Below, piece after piece: positions 16,722 through 25,265 of a stretch of DNA of 64,000 nt. Origin of the DNA: Ignavibacteriales bacterium (GTDB lineage Bacteria > Bacteroidota > Ignavibacteria > Ignavibacteriales > Melioribacteraceae); assembly GCA_020635275.1 (NCBI GenBank), contig JACKAA010000004.1, positions 62,001 through 126,000 of the forward strand, given 5' to 3'. Position 1 is the first letter of the stretch. Every line of letters starts with the position of its first letter. Below the pieces are notes generated by a model. The model saw only the letters and a list, made by a program, of their open reading frames with translations, did not search any database and was not told the origin of the DNA. Made by a program: the position numbers and the translations under genes.

Positions 16722-18347
16722 TTATTTAAGCACAATCATTTTTTTTGATGTAATTCCAAAATCAGATTCCAATGTATACATATAAACTCCGCTCGGCAAA
16801 TTTACAGCATTAAACTTATATGTATAATTACCTTTATTAAGATATTCCTTATTTATTACTGTACTTACTTGCTGTCCTAAAGAGTTATAAATTCTTAAAC
16901 TAATTTCTGAAGCTTCAGGAATAGAAAAATTTATATTTGTTACCGGGTTAAATGGATTAGGATAATTCTGCTCCAATTGAAACTCTGTAGGGATAAAACT
17001 ATCTTTAACTGTAACAGGCTTAACCAAATCCAAAATAACTATTGGGAATCTTTCACATGTTGCACCATTGGTATAAAGAATTTCTAATTCCGGATCTTCA
17101 TCTAAATTTGCAACTTGAACAATATCATATCTTCCGGCATTTGCAGTAGGATAAAGTGAATCAATAACAGAAATTTGGTAACTGTTGGAATCAGAAATAT
17201 CGCCGCCAATATATTCCATTCGTAAAATCGAAACAGATGGTTCGGTTTCTCTGGTCCCAAAAATAAAATCTAAATTTCCATCATTATCAATATCTCCATA
17301 AGCATCATGTCCGCCATTAATTCTTCCGGTAGAGCTTATTAAGTTTTCAAAGTTTGCAATTATACTTTTTTTAATTATGGTCGTTTCGTCTTCTTCAAGT
17401 AAAAACACTTTGTTGTGTGAATTTGTTGAATCAACCTGCCAACCTCCGACAACTATTTCCATATTTCCATCATTATTTATATCAACCGTATTTGCTGATT
17501 TCCAAGATCCGCCGGGAATAACATCAGGAATACTTTCTAAAATATTATAATTTGATCCATCAAATCTGACGGGTGTAACATTTCCATCAGAGTGAAATAA
17601 GTAAATTGTGTTATTAAGAACTGCCATATCATAAATTGAATTTTCCGGTAGAACACTTTCAATACCGGATGCTTCTAAGGTCCAAGTTTCAGATCCATTC
17701 CCATTATCTGGAATATCTGTAACTGAAATTACTCCAAATCTATAATTTGATTGTCTATCTGCAAAAATTAATTCTTCAGTTCCATCATTATCAATATCAT
17801 TTATAATTAAACGAAATGGACGGACTTCAAAATTATCTTGATCAGTTATTGTCCATTGTGCACTCGGAGTTTCAAAACCAAAATTTGCTTTACCAAGTTT
17901 ATCATCTCCATTTGCTTCCCAAACCATAATTCTTGGAGGATTTTCATTTCCTTCAATAAAATTGTTAGCAGGAGACCAAAATATTTCTTGTTTTCCATCA
18001 TTATCAATATCACCATAAGTTGTTGGTGCCCAGCTGTTTTGCTGAACAATATCTCTGCTGTATTCATCCCAAACTAAGCTCCACTCTGTACCATCAAATT
18101 CATACTTATAAATTCTTGGAATTAATTCATTCCCTCCAATATCATTCATATTATTAACAACATAAATTTCAGTTTTTCCATCTCCATCAAAATCAACACC
18201 GGCAATAATTTCGCCTAAACCACAATTTTCAATTTCAGGAACAAGAATACTATCCATTCTTGTAAAAACATCAGATTGCGCAAGTAATATATTTGTAAAA
18301 ATAAATAGTAAAATGATTGCTTTGAAAAATGTAAAAATATTTTTCAT
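16722..18347 (-). CDS. Secreted FG-GAP/VCBS repeat protein with T9SS sorting domain
   Basis: Secreted protein of 541 residues. A signal peptide (about 1-24, ending NILLAQ) is followed by a propeller of FG-GAP/VCBS-like blades, each with a calcium-binding type DxDxDG loop: DFDGDGKTEIYV, DIDNDGKQEIFW, DIDNDGTEELIF, DINNDGNMEIVVGG and DIDNDGNLDFIFG. The C-terminal 90 residues form a type IX sorting domain: NYPNPFNPVTNI, LRIYNSLGQQV, LPSGVYMYTL. Such proteins are exported through the outer membrane and often attached or shed; a binding role is likely but the ligand is unknown. ATG start at 18347; about 190 bp of non-coding sequence lies upstream of it, ending at the terminator of the FKBP gene. 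Confidence 0.87.
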   Translation of the reverse strand: MKNIFTFFKAIILLFIFTNILLAQSDVFTRMDSILVPEIENCGLGEIIAGVDFDGDGKTEIYVVNNMNDIGGNELIPRIYKYEFDGTEWSLVWDEYSRDIVQQNSWAPTTYGDIDNDGKQEIFWSPANNFIEGNENPPRIMVWEANGDDKLGKANFGFETPSAQWTITDQDNFEVRPFRLIINDIDNDGTEELIFADRQSNYRFGVISVTDIPDNGNGSETWTLEASGIESVLPENSIYDMAVLNNTIYLFHSDGNVTPVRFDGSNYNILESIPDVIPGGSWKSANTVDINNDGNMEIVVGGWQVDSTNSHNKVFLLEEDETTIIKKSIIANFENLISSTGRINGGHDAYGDIDNDGNLDFIFGTRETEPSVSILRMEYIGGDISDSNSYQISVIDSLYPTANAGRYDIVQVANLDEDPELEILYTNGATCERFPIVILDLVKPVTVKDSFIPTEFQLEQNYPNPFNPVTNINFSIPEASEISLRIYNSLGQQVSTVINKEYLNKGNYTYKFNAVNLPSGVYMYTLESDFGITSKKMIVLK

Positions 18348-18495
18348 AGTATCCTCTTTATTTATATAATGGAAGATTCAATTAGAATGATTGGATTTGA
18401 ATATATCAAAAAAAAAAATTGCAGGCAAATTTATTTGAGGGAGTAAAACATTTATTGAATAATAATTAATAAATATTACGATAGGTGCATATAAC

Positions 18496-18527
18496 AAAGA
18501 GAGTCCAATTTAATTTAGACTCTCTTT
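18496..18527 (-). terminator. Terminator of the FKBP lipoprotein gene
   Basis: Arms AAAGAGAGTC (18496-18505) and GACTCTCTTT (18518-18527) form a 10-bp stem with a 12-base loop, 9 bp after the stop of the FKBP gene read on the minus strand. The minus strand continues into a T-rich tail, so it fits an intrinsic terminator. Confidence 0.7.
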
Positions 18528-18535
18528 ATTAGAAT

Positions 18536-19231
18536 CTAATTAACAGAAATTAATTCCATTTCAAAAATTAGTGCTGCATTTGGACCAATTGTAGGACCGC
18601 TTCCACGTGGGCCATAGGCTAAATCTGAAGGAATATAAACTTCCCATTTATCTCCTTCTTTCATAAGTTGAAGTATTTCAGTCCAGCCTTTAATAACTCC
18701 TGTAACTTTTGTTTGAAATGGTGCACCCCTTTTATAAGAATTATCAAATTCAGTGCCATCTAAAAGCCTGCCTGCATAATGAGCTTCAACTGTGCTGCTG
18801 AGTTTAGGAGTTTTACCGTTTCCGCTTTTTAAAACTTTATACTGCAATCCGCTTTCAAGTGTAATAACACCTTCTTTAGTTTTATTTTCAGCAAAGAATT
18901 TATCTGCTTCTTCTTTATTTTTTAATGCTGCTTGTTCATTTTTAGCTTGCTGCTGATCACGTAGTTGTTTTCTAAAGTTTGTCATAACAACTTGTAAATC
19001 TTGTTCACTTAAGAGTGATGTATCTGCCATAGCATGTTTAATTCCTTGTAATAAAATAGCAGGTTCAATCTCAATTTCTTGTCTTTTAAAATTATTGCCA
19101 ATATCCAAACCAATACTATAACTTACGGAATCTTTTGCAGTTGTCATCTTTAAATCACTATCGGAAGTTGTTTGGCTGCAAGCAATAATTGAAAAAAGTG
19201 TAATAAACGAAACTATTAAAATTTGTTTCAT
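18536..19231 (-). CDS. FKBP-type peptidyl-prolyl isomerase lipoprotein (Mip/FkpA-like)
   Basis: Periplasmic or membrane-anchored prolyl isomerase that helps fold envelope proteins. A lipobox (FSIIACSQ, Cys18) is followed by the helical FKBP N-terminal dimerisation domain (about 35-115: SYSIGLDIGNNFKRQ) and a C-terminal FKBP domain (about 125-231) with VEAHYAGRLLDGTEFDNSY, VIKGWTEILQLMKEG, IPSDLAYG and the end IFEMELISV. Length 231 matches FkpA/Mip. ATG at 19231. It is divergent from the MATE gene and ends at a clear hairpin terminator. A second, shorter FKBP gene lies at 22222. Confidence 0.9.
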   Translation of the reverse strand: MKQILIVSFITLFSIIACSQTTSDSDLKMTTAKDSVSYSIGLDIGNNFKRQEIEIEPAILLQGIKHAMADTSLLSEQDLQVVMTNFRKQLRDQQQAKNEQAALKNKEEADKFFAENKTKEGVITLESGLQYKVLKSGNGKTPKLSSTVEAHYAGRLLDGTEFDNSYKRGAPFQTKVTGVIKGWTEILQLMKEGDKWEVYIPSDLAYGPRGSGPTIGPNAALIFEMELISVN

Positions 19232-19293
19232 ATTTAATCCTTATTTTGATATTCAAAAAAAACTATCATTAAAGTTACAGTTATTTATTGGGA

Positions 19294-20694
19294 ATGCAAA
19301 CCAAAACAAAAAGAAATATTACACTTATTGACTTCAAAAGTCATATGAACTCAACTATTAAATTAGCTATTCCAGTTTCAATTGGTCAGCTAGGACATAT
19401 TATGTTGGGTGTTGTGGATAGTTTTATGGTTGGTAAGTTAGGAGCTGAACCGCTTGCTGCTGCCGCTTTAGCAAATGGATTGTTTTTTTTAGTAATGGTT
19501 CTTGGCATTGGAATGAGTCATGCAATTACTGCTCTGGTAGCAATTGCCAAAGGTGAAAATAAAAATGAAGAATGTGGTATAATTGTAAGGCAAGGTCTAA
19601 TTGTTAACTTAATTTTCGGTTTAATCCTTACACTGGCAACATACTTTTTAGCCAAAATTGTTATTTATCTAAATCAAGAACCTTTGGTTGCGCAATTAAC
19701 TGAATCTTATTTATCAATACTGAGTATTTCAATTGTTCCATTTATGTTGTTTCAAACATACAGGCAATTTGTAGAAGGATTATCTGATACAAAAACACCA
19801 ATGTATATTGCAATTTTTGCAAATATTGTGAACGCATTTAGCAATTGGGTATTAATTTTTGGAAATCTAGGTTTTCCTGCACTTGGATTAGATGGCGCTG
19901 GTTTTGCAACATTAATGACAAGAACTTTTATGGGTTTGATCATGATGCTGATTGTTTTAAAATCAGTTAAATATAAAGATTATGATCCTACATTAAATTT
20001 CAGATCAATAAATTGGAAAATGATGAAGAAAATAATCAGAATAGGATTTCCAAGTGGTCTTTCTTATTCATTTGAAGTTGGAGCATTTTCTTTTGCATCA
20101 ATAATAATCGGGTGGTTGGGAAGTGAGTATTTAGCTGCTCACCAAATTGCAATAAATCTAGCCTCAATTTCTTACATGGTAGTTTTAGGCATTTCTTCTG
20201 CTGCAACTATTAGAGTAGGTAATGCTTTTGGGGAAAGAAATTTGATTAATATAAAGTTGGCAGGTTATTCTTCAATTTTTCTTGGATTTTTATTTATGTC
20301 ATTTACGGGCATAACGTTTATTCTATTAAATGAATTTTTACCTTCGTTATATATAAATGATTTTAAGGTCGTTGAAATTGCTGCATCACTTTTAATTATT
20401 GCTGCGTTATTTCAGCTTTCTGATGGAATTCAGGCTGTAGGTTTAGGTATATTAAAAGGATTAACTGATGTTAAAATTCCTATGACAATTACACTTTTTG
20501 CCTATTGGATTATTGCTTTACCAATTGGTTACATTTTGGGCTTTTATTTTGAAATGAATATAATAGGAATTTGGCTTGGATTACTTTTAGGATTAACAGT
20601 TGCAGCATTTCTTTTTGTTTTGAGATTTAGGCATAAACTAAAATTTATAGATAAAATGCTAGGTGAAGTCAACAAAATAACTTCACCTTTATAA
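19294..20694 (+). CDS. MATE family multidrug/Na+ antiporter
   Basis: Inner-membrane exporter of the MATE (NorM-like) family with about twelve membrane helices over 466 residues. It opens with IKLAIPVSIGQLGHIMLGVVD and VGKLGAEPLAAAALANGLFF, the conserved first two helices, and repeats the pattern in the second half (IIIGWLGSEYLAAHQIAINL). MATE proteins expel cationic drugs or metabolites in exchange for Na+ or H+; with an Na+ pump in the same window, Na+ coupling is plausible but not shown. I chose ATG 19294; a TTG two codons upstream is possible. The transcript ends in a terminator that overlaps the last codons. Confidence 0.9.
   Translation: MQTKTKRNITLIDFKSHMNSTIKLAIPVSIGQLGHIMLGVVDSFMVGKLGAEPLAAAALANGLFFLVMVLGIGMSHAITALVAIAKGENKNEECGIIVRQGLIVNLIFGLILTLATYFLAKIVIYLNQEPLVAQLTESYLSILSISIVPFMLFQTYRQFVEGLSDTKTPMYIAIFANIVNAFSNWVLIFGNLGFPALGLDGAGFATLMTRTFMGLIMMLIVLKSVKYKDYDPTLNFRSINWKMMKKIIRIGFPSGLSYSFEVGAFSFASIIIGWLGSEYLAAHQIAINLASISYMVVLGISSAATIRVGNAFGERNLINIKLAGYSSIFLGFLFMSFTGITFILLNEFLPSLYINDFKVVEIAASLLIIAALFQLSDGIQAVGLGILKGLTDVKIPMTITLFAYWIIALPIGYILGFYFEMNIIGIWLGLLLGLTVAAFLFVLRFRHKLKFIDKMLGEVNKITSPL
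20661..20693 (+). terminator. Intrinsic terminator overlapping the 3' end of the MATE gene
   Basis: AGGTGAAGT (20661-20669) and ACTTCACCT (20680-20688) form a perfect 9-bp stem with a 10-base loop, followed by TTTAT. The stem and tail lie within the last 11 codons of the exporter, whose stop is at 20692-20694, only 10 bp before the end of the convergent cytochrome gene. Confidence 0.75.
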
Positions 20695-20704
20695 CGCATA
20701 AATA

Positions 20705-22072
20705 TTATTCGAATCTGCCGCCCGATTTCATTGGATCACCTTTATAACCTAATTTTTCCCAGTCCAATCTTTTTGTACCTTTTTGACCATGACATGATGT
20801 ACATGATAATGCTTCATCAGCACTAACAACCATATGGTTAATTGGCCAATACATTTCTGTCTCAACAAATGCCTGTTGGCCTGAATAGGGTAAATTTACA
20901 GATTCCATTCCTAATTTTGCCGCAGCATTCCAATCAAAAGTTTTCCAATATCCGCCAGGTCCAAACAATTTTGGAACTGCTAAATAATTATTACCTGAAT
21001 CATAAATTTGTTTTCCGCGCATAACTTTAAAAGGAGCTATCTTAGAATTTGGATCTTTAATATCACCTAAAAGTGTATTTAATTTTACAACTTTATTTGG
21101 ATCAATTTTATCACCCAATTGATAATAATCAGCTTTTCCGTTATGCCAGCTATATTCCGGTACAACATTCATTTCCCAAACAAAATCACCTTTTTTCTTA
21201 TCATATTTCGGCATCCCAAACTCATCTTTTTCAACTGTTTTATCTTCACCAGCAGTTGACCAATCCCACCAAGTTTTAGTTGCCATTTCTTTGGCAAATG
21301 TTGGAATGTGACAAGTTTCGCAAGCAACAGAAGCAACATGATTATTTAAAATCTTTTTTTCGTGAGGCTTTTCAGTATGACAGTCAATACAATAAATATG
21401 GTTTTTACCTTCAATTAAAGAACCGTGACTTGCACCTAAAATTTGATGATTCTCACCGGCATGACATTCTGAACATTCAAAACCTGCGCCACCCATATGT
21501 ATATCAAGTTCAGCTGAAGGATTCAGTAAACTTTCATCAAGATCGCCGTGTTTCACTCCTGTTCCGCCGCCGCCGTTAAAATGACAAGTACCACAATTAG
21601 CTTTTTTAGTAGGGCCTACACTTTGAGCAACCTTTACTAAATCAACACTTTCGTCAGGCATTCCGGCTCCGGTTGGAGTCTTTTTATAAGTTCCTGACTG
21701 ATCATGACACACCAAACAATCTATATTGTTTGGGTCTTCAAAGTCAAATGTTCCATCTTTCCAGCCAAAACCAATATGACAGCTTGTACATCTCGGTTCA
21801 TTTGAGGAAGTTGCGATACAAAAGTTATTAATGATATTTTGCTTTCCAAAAGTAACCTTTTCACCATGTTTGTTTTCAAATTCATCACCTAACCATTTCC
21901 AATGTCTGCTTTTCATAATATCAGCTTCAACACCTTCATGACACATTAAGCATGTTTCTGTTACTTCTTGCGGAGTAGAGAAGGGTCCTTCAACTAATTC
22001 TGAGTGATCTTCTTGCGCAATATTGTAGATTGAAAATAGAAAGAAAGTTGTAATAATGAATAATTTTTTCAT
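20705..22072 (-). CDS. Octaheme c-type cytochrome, tetrathionate reductase (OTR) family
   Basis: Periplasmic multiheme cytochrome of 455 residues. After a signal peptide (about 1-19) there are exactly eight CxxCH haem sites: CLMCH, CTSCH, CLVCH, CGTCH, CSECH, CIDCH, CETCH and a far C-terminal CTSCH. The order, the spacing and the text between (SRHWKWLG, CSECHAGENHQILGASHGS, MYWPINHMV) match the octaheme tetrathionate reductase family of Shewanella. These enzymes reduce tetrathionate, nitrite or hydroxylamine in vitro; the physiological substrate is uncertain. The start at 22072 has a strong GAGGG site, so an upstream in-frame extension was rejected. No quinol dehydrogenase is adjacent, so the electron donor must be elsewhere. 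Confidence 0.88.
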   Translation of the reverse strand: MKKLFIITTFFLFSIYNIAQEDHSELVEGPFSTPQEVTETCLMCHEGVEADIMKSRHWKWLGDEFENKHGEKVTFGKQNIINNFCIATSSNEPRCTSCHIGFGWKDGTFDFEDPNNIDCLVCHDQSGTYKKTPTGAGMPDESVDLVKVAQSVGPTKKANCGTCHFNGGGGTGVKHGDLDESLLNPSAELDIHMGGAGFECSECHAGENHQILGASHGSLIEGKNHIYCIDCHTEKPHEKKILNNHVASVACETCHIPTFAKEMATKTWWDWSTAGEDKTVEKDEFGMPKYDKKKGDFVWEMNVVPEYSWHNGKADYYQLGDKIDPNKVVKLNTLLGDIKDPNSKIAPFKVMRGKQIYDSGNNYLAVPKLFGPGGYWKTFDWNAAAKLGMESVNLPYSGQQAFVETEMYWPINHMVVSADEALSCTSCHGQKGTKRLDWEKLGYKGDPMKSGGRFE

Positions 22073-22221
22073 AATACCCTCATTATTAAATAAGATAATC
22101 ATAACTTAATATATTTTTCTATATTAAGCAAACTTTATACTATAAAGGATTTTTTACATTTAAGCTTTATTGATCGTAAATTAATAATTCATTAATTTTA
22201 ATAATACTTTCGAGGGGATTA

Positions 22222-22659
22222 ATGGAATACGAAAAACACGCCAGGGTTGGGGATTTAGTTACACTTAAATTTAAAGGTAAATTAGAAGATGGTACATTAT
22301 TCGATCAATCAAAAGAAAATGAACCGTTAAAATTTAAAATAGGTAGTGGGGAAGTAATTCAAGGTATTGATGAAGCTGTAGTAGGAATGAAAATAAATCA
22401 GGATAAAGTAATACATATTTCTTCTGATAAAGCTTATGGAGCTATTGAAAAAGAACTAGTAATTGAAATAAGTAAAGATGAGATTCCAACTGACATGGAA
22501 ATTGAACTGAATCAAGAAATTCAGATTCCTAATGGAGATGGTGATTCTATTAATGTTAGAATTACCAAAATTACAAATAACACAATAGAATTAGACGGAA
22601 ATCATCCTTTAGCAGGCAAAAATTTAATCTTTGAATTAAAGCTATTAGATATAATCTAA
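22222..22659 (+). CDS. SlyD-like FKBP-type peptidyl-prolyl isomerase
   Basis: Cytoplasmic prolyl isomerase/chaperone of 145 residues. It starts with VGDLVTLKFKGKLEDGTLFD, then the FKBP pocket VIQGIDEAVVGMKI and the SlyD-type insert-in-flap region KAYGAIEKELVIEIS. It ends NHPLAGKNLIFELKLLDI, the closing strand of this family. The histidine- and cysteine-rich nickel-binding tail of E. coli SlyD is absent. A strong ribosome site (GAGGGG) precedes the ATG. It is divergent from the octaheme cytochrome gene, with about 150 bp between, and converges on a small gene with one base between the stops. Confidence 0.9.
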   Translation: MEYEKHARVGDLVTLKFKGKLEDGTLFDQSKENEPLKFKIGSGEVIQGIDEAVVGMKINQDKVIHISSDKAYGAIEKELVIEISKDEIPTDMEIELNQEIQIPNGDGDSINVRITKITNNTIELDGNHPLAGKNLIFELKLLDII

Positions 22660-22660
22660 A

Positions 22661-22855
22661 CTATTCAGGACTTTCTTCTTGTTTCTTATCGTTATCTTCA
22701 ACAAACTTTTTGATATCATCAAAATATTCTAGAATTGCTTTAGCTTTGTTCAAACCAAAAGTAAATGGATATTTTGTACTTCCGGCAACAGGTAAAGAAA
22801 TAATTGCGTTTCCTTTGTACTCACTAACTGTAGCTGGTAATTTTTCTTCTGACAT
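22661..22855 (-). CDS. Small conserved-looking hypothetical protein
   Basis: A 64-residue soluble protein without a recognised family. It reads MSEEKLPATVSEYKGNAIIS, then LPVAGSTKYPFTFGLNKAKAI and a charged, glutamate-rich tail. The core (YKGNAIISL, then FGLNKAKAIL) has the pattern of a short beta-hairpin plus helix as seen in small Bacteroidota/Chlorobi housekeeping proteins, but I cannot name it. The start is ATG at 22855 and codon use resembles the neighbours. It converges on the SlyD-like gene with a single base between stops and is divergent from the HisH-like gene. Confidence 0.6.
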   Translation of the reverse strand: MSEEKLPATVSEYKGNAIISLPVAGSTKYPFTFGLNKAKAILEYFDDIKKFVEDNDKKQEESPE

Positions 22856-22966
22856 TTTAGCTCCAATTCTTAAAAAATGTATATAATAAAGTAATTAATT
22901 ATAAATTATTAGAAAATTATTTATTTTGCAAATGATTTCTGAATTTAATAGTGAGTTTTTAAATAA

Positions 22967-23551
22967 ATGATTTGCGTTCTGGGTTACAATAATTCTGAAT
23001 CTGAATTTCTCAACAATATAATTTCTAAGAATAATATTGAATTTCAATATTCATTAATGGAAAGGGAAATATTAGCTGCAGATAAAATAATTTTGCCTCA
23101 CCCACTAAACTTTAATTTAGCTTACCGCAGAATAAGCATGATGAATTTATTCAGCTTACTCCGGTTAATTAAAAAACCAATTTTGGGTATTAATGATGGT
23201 TTTAAGTTTATGTGTAATCAAATTTTAAGTAAACAAAAATGCGGTTTAGGTTTTTTCCCTATGGATCAAAGCCAAAAAGAAGAAACAGAAATTGATCTGA
23301 ATTTTGTGGTTGGAAAAATAGAAGTTAAAGAAGGATCTAAATTAGTTAGTAATTTGATCTCTGATAAATCACTAAAATTTAATAATGAAACACAATCTTT
23401 AATTTGTCAATATGCTACTTCTACCATTCTTTATGAAAAAGTTTTATATTCATTAACATGTGAATTAAAAAATTATTATTCTCTTGAAATAAATTTTGAA
23501 GAAAATCCTGAAGTAAGTGAAATAATTGTTCAAAATTTTCTAAATTTATAA
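22967..23551 (+). CDS. HisH-like class-I glutamine amidotransferase homologue lacking the catalytic Cys
   Basis: Protein of 194 residues that lines up with the HisH glutaminase (the amidotransferase subunit of imidazole-glycerol-phosphate synthase) in layout: an ADKIILPHPLNFNLA strand where HisH has a DKIILPGVG-like segment, then KKPILGINDGFKFM where HisH has GKPxLGICLGMQ, then GLGFFP. The nucleophile position is Asn76 (GINDG in place of GICLG), so glutamine hydrolysis by the usual triad is not possible. A His-x-Glu pair near the C-terminus is not clear either. It may be a pseudoenzyme or a regulatory relative; I cannot assign a pathway. ATG at 22967, no strong ribosome site. It converges on the aminotransferase gene 7 bp away. 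Confidence 0.6.
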   Translation: MICVLGYNNSESEFLNNIISKNNIEFQYSLMEREILAADKIILPHPLNFNLAYRRISMMNLFSLLRLIKKPILGINDGFKFMCNQILSKQKCGLGFFPMDQSQKEETEIDLNFVVGKIEVKEGSKLVSNLISDKSLKFNNETQSLICQYATSTILYEKVLYSLTCELKNYYSLEINFEENPEVSEIIVQNFLNL

Positions 23552-23558
23552 ACGTTCC

Positions 23559-25022
23559 TTAGCTAAACCAATTTTCAACAATACTTTCTAAACCTTCATC
23601 ATTAACGTGGTGGTATTCATTTGTGGAAATATCATATATGTAATCTTTTTCCCAAATTTTAATATTTGCAATTATTTCTTTAATTGCATTTAAAATTGTA
23701 ATTAACTCGTCATTTGTCATTGTTGGATGAAGCGACATTCTAATCCATCCTGGCTTTTCAGAAAGGTCACCTTTGGAAATTTTATCAGTAATTCTTTGAG
23801 ATCTGGTTGGATCTACATGTAATAAATAATGACCGTAAGTTCCTGCACAAGAACATCCGCCTCTAACTTGAATACCATATCTATCATTTAATATTTTAAC
23901 TGCTAAATTATAATGAATATCTTCAATATAGAAAGAAAGAACTCCTAGTCTATTTTGAATTTCACTTGCAAGAATATGTAATTGTGGAATTTTTGAAAAT
24001 TCTGAAAATGCAATTTCAACAAGTTCTTCTTCTCGTTTCAAAATATTTTCTGCGCCCATTTCATCTTTTAATTTTATGCAAAGAGCTGTGCGTATTGTTT
24101 GGAGAAAACCAGGAGTTCCGCCATCTTCACGAGCTTCAACATCATTAACATATTTGTGTTGACCCCATGGATTTGTCCAGTCTACAGTTCCGCCTCCAGG
24201 GTGATCAGGAACGCTGCAAGTATCAAGATTTTTATCCATAATTAAAACTCCGGCTGTCCCCGGTCCGCCTAAAAATTTATGCGGCGAGAAATAAATGGCA
24301 TCTAATTTTTCAAGCGGATCTTCAGGATGCATATTAATTTTAACATAAGGTGCAGAAGCAGCAAAATCAATAAAACATAATCCGTCGTGTTGATGCATTA
24401 TTTTTGCCAATTTGTGATAATCAGTAGTAATGCCCGTTACATTTGAAGCCGCCGTAAAAGCTCCGATTTTTATTTTTCTGTCTTTATACTTGTTCAACAA
24501 ATTATTCAAATTTCCTAAATCGATCAATCCTTTATTATCTGGTTCAATTATTTTCACATCGGCAATAGTTTCCAGCCAAGAAGTCTGGTTGGAATGATGT
24601 TCCATATGTGTAATAAAAACAATAGGTTTATCTTCATCTTTAATACTGATACAATCTTTATATCTTTCAGAAATTCTTAAACCCAAAATTCTTTGAAGCT
24701 TATTTACAACTGCTGTCATTCCAAAGCCAGCAGAAATAATTATATCATCCTGACCTGCATTTACATGAGATTTTATTACTTTCTGAGCTTTATGATAGGA
24801 TGAGGTCATTAAATTACCGGTAATACTTGATTCTGAATGCGTATTGCCAACAAAGGGGCCGAACATATTCTGTATTTTTTCTTCTATTGGGCCAAAAAGT
24901 CTGCCGCTTGCAATCCAATCGGCATATATTAATTTTTTGTCACCGAAAGGTGATTTAAAATTTGCATCAATTCCTATTATGTTATTTCTGAATTTCTCAA
25001 AATGTAATTCTAAATTGCTCAT
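23559..25022 (-). CDS. Class-V aminotransferase / cysteine desulfurase-like PLP enzyme
   Basis: PLP-dependent enzyme of 487 residues in the class-V (NifS/SufS/selenocysteine lyase) fold. Markers are THMEHHSNQTSW (the conserved His that stacks on PLP), FIDFAASAPYVKI (Asp for the pyridine nitrogen), YFSPHKFLGGPGTAGVLI (Schiff-base Lys) and VRGGCSCAGTYGHYLLH, which holds Cys in the place of the SufS/IscS persulfide loop. It is longer than IscS/SufS (about 400), with an extended N-terminal segment (IYADWIASGRLFGPIEEKI). No sufBCD or iscU lies nearby, so a stand-alone desulfurase, a selenocysteine-lyase-like role or another PLP reaction are all open. ATG start at 25022. Confidence 0.8.
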   Translation of the reverse strand: MSNLELHFEKFRNNIIGIDANFKSPFGDKKLIYADWIASGRLFGPIEEKIQNMFGPFVGNTHSESSITGNLMTSSYHKAQKVIKSHVNAGQDDIIISAGFGMTAVVNKLQRILGLRISERYKDCISIKDEDKPIVFITHMEHHSNQTSWLETIADVKIIEPDNKGLIDLGNLNNLLNKYKDRKIKIGAFTAASNVTGITTDYHKLAKIMHQHDGLCFIDFAASAPYVKINMHPEDPLEKLDAIYFSPHKFLGGPGTAGVLIMDKNLDTCSVPDHPGGGTVDWTNPWGQHKYVNDVEAREDGGTPGFLQTIRTALCIKLKDEMGAENILKREEELVEIAFSEFSKIPQLHILASEIQNRLGVLSFYIEDIHYNLAVKILNDRYGIQVRGGCSCAGTYGHYLLHVDPTRSQRITDKISKGDLSEKPGWIRMSLHPTMTNDELITILNAIKEIIANIKIWEKDYIYDISTNEYHHVNDEGLESIVENWFS

Positions 25023-25265
25023 ATTTTATTTACTGATTTGGTTAATAAATTGTAAAAATAAATTTATCCAATTGGAATCATTATTGCCAAAAAAACAGGT
25101 TTTTGATTTTTAATGAATAACAAAAAATAAATTGTTTGATTATACAATACCTTTGTCTTATTTTTATATGCTATAAAATAATTTTAAATCGCAACCAAAA
25201 ATTGCAAAGAACAAATCATTTTAATCAGTTAGTATTCTACATACTTTGAAACAGAGAAAATAATT

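Noticed and set aside
21280..21579. Plus-strand open frame of 99 codons inside the octaheme cytochrome gene
   Set aside because: It is antisense to eight-haem coding sequence with strong motifs; the translated text has no recognisable domain.
22073..22102. Longer N-terminus for the octaheme cytochrome
   Set aside because: The extra ten codons have no ribosome site and would precede a clear signal peptide; GAGGG sits correctly before the ATG at 22072.
25150..25190. Possible promoter TTGTCT...TATAAA before nqrA
   Set aside because: The spacing of 13 bases is too short for a standard promoter.
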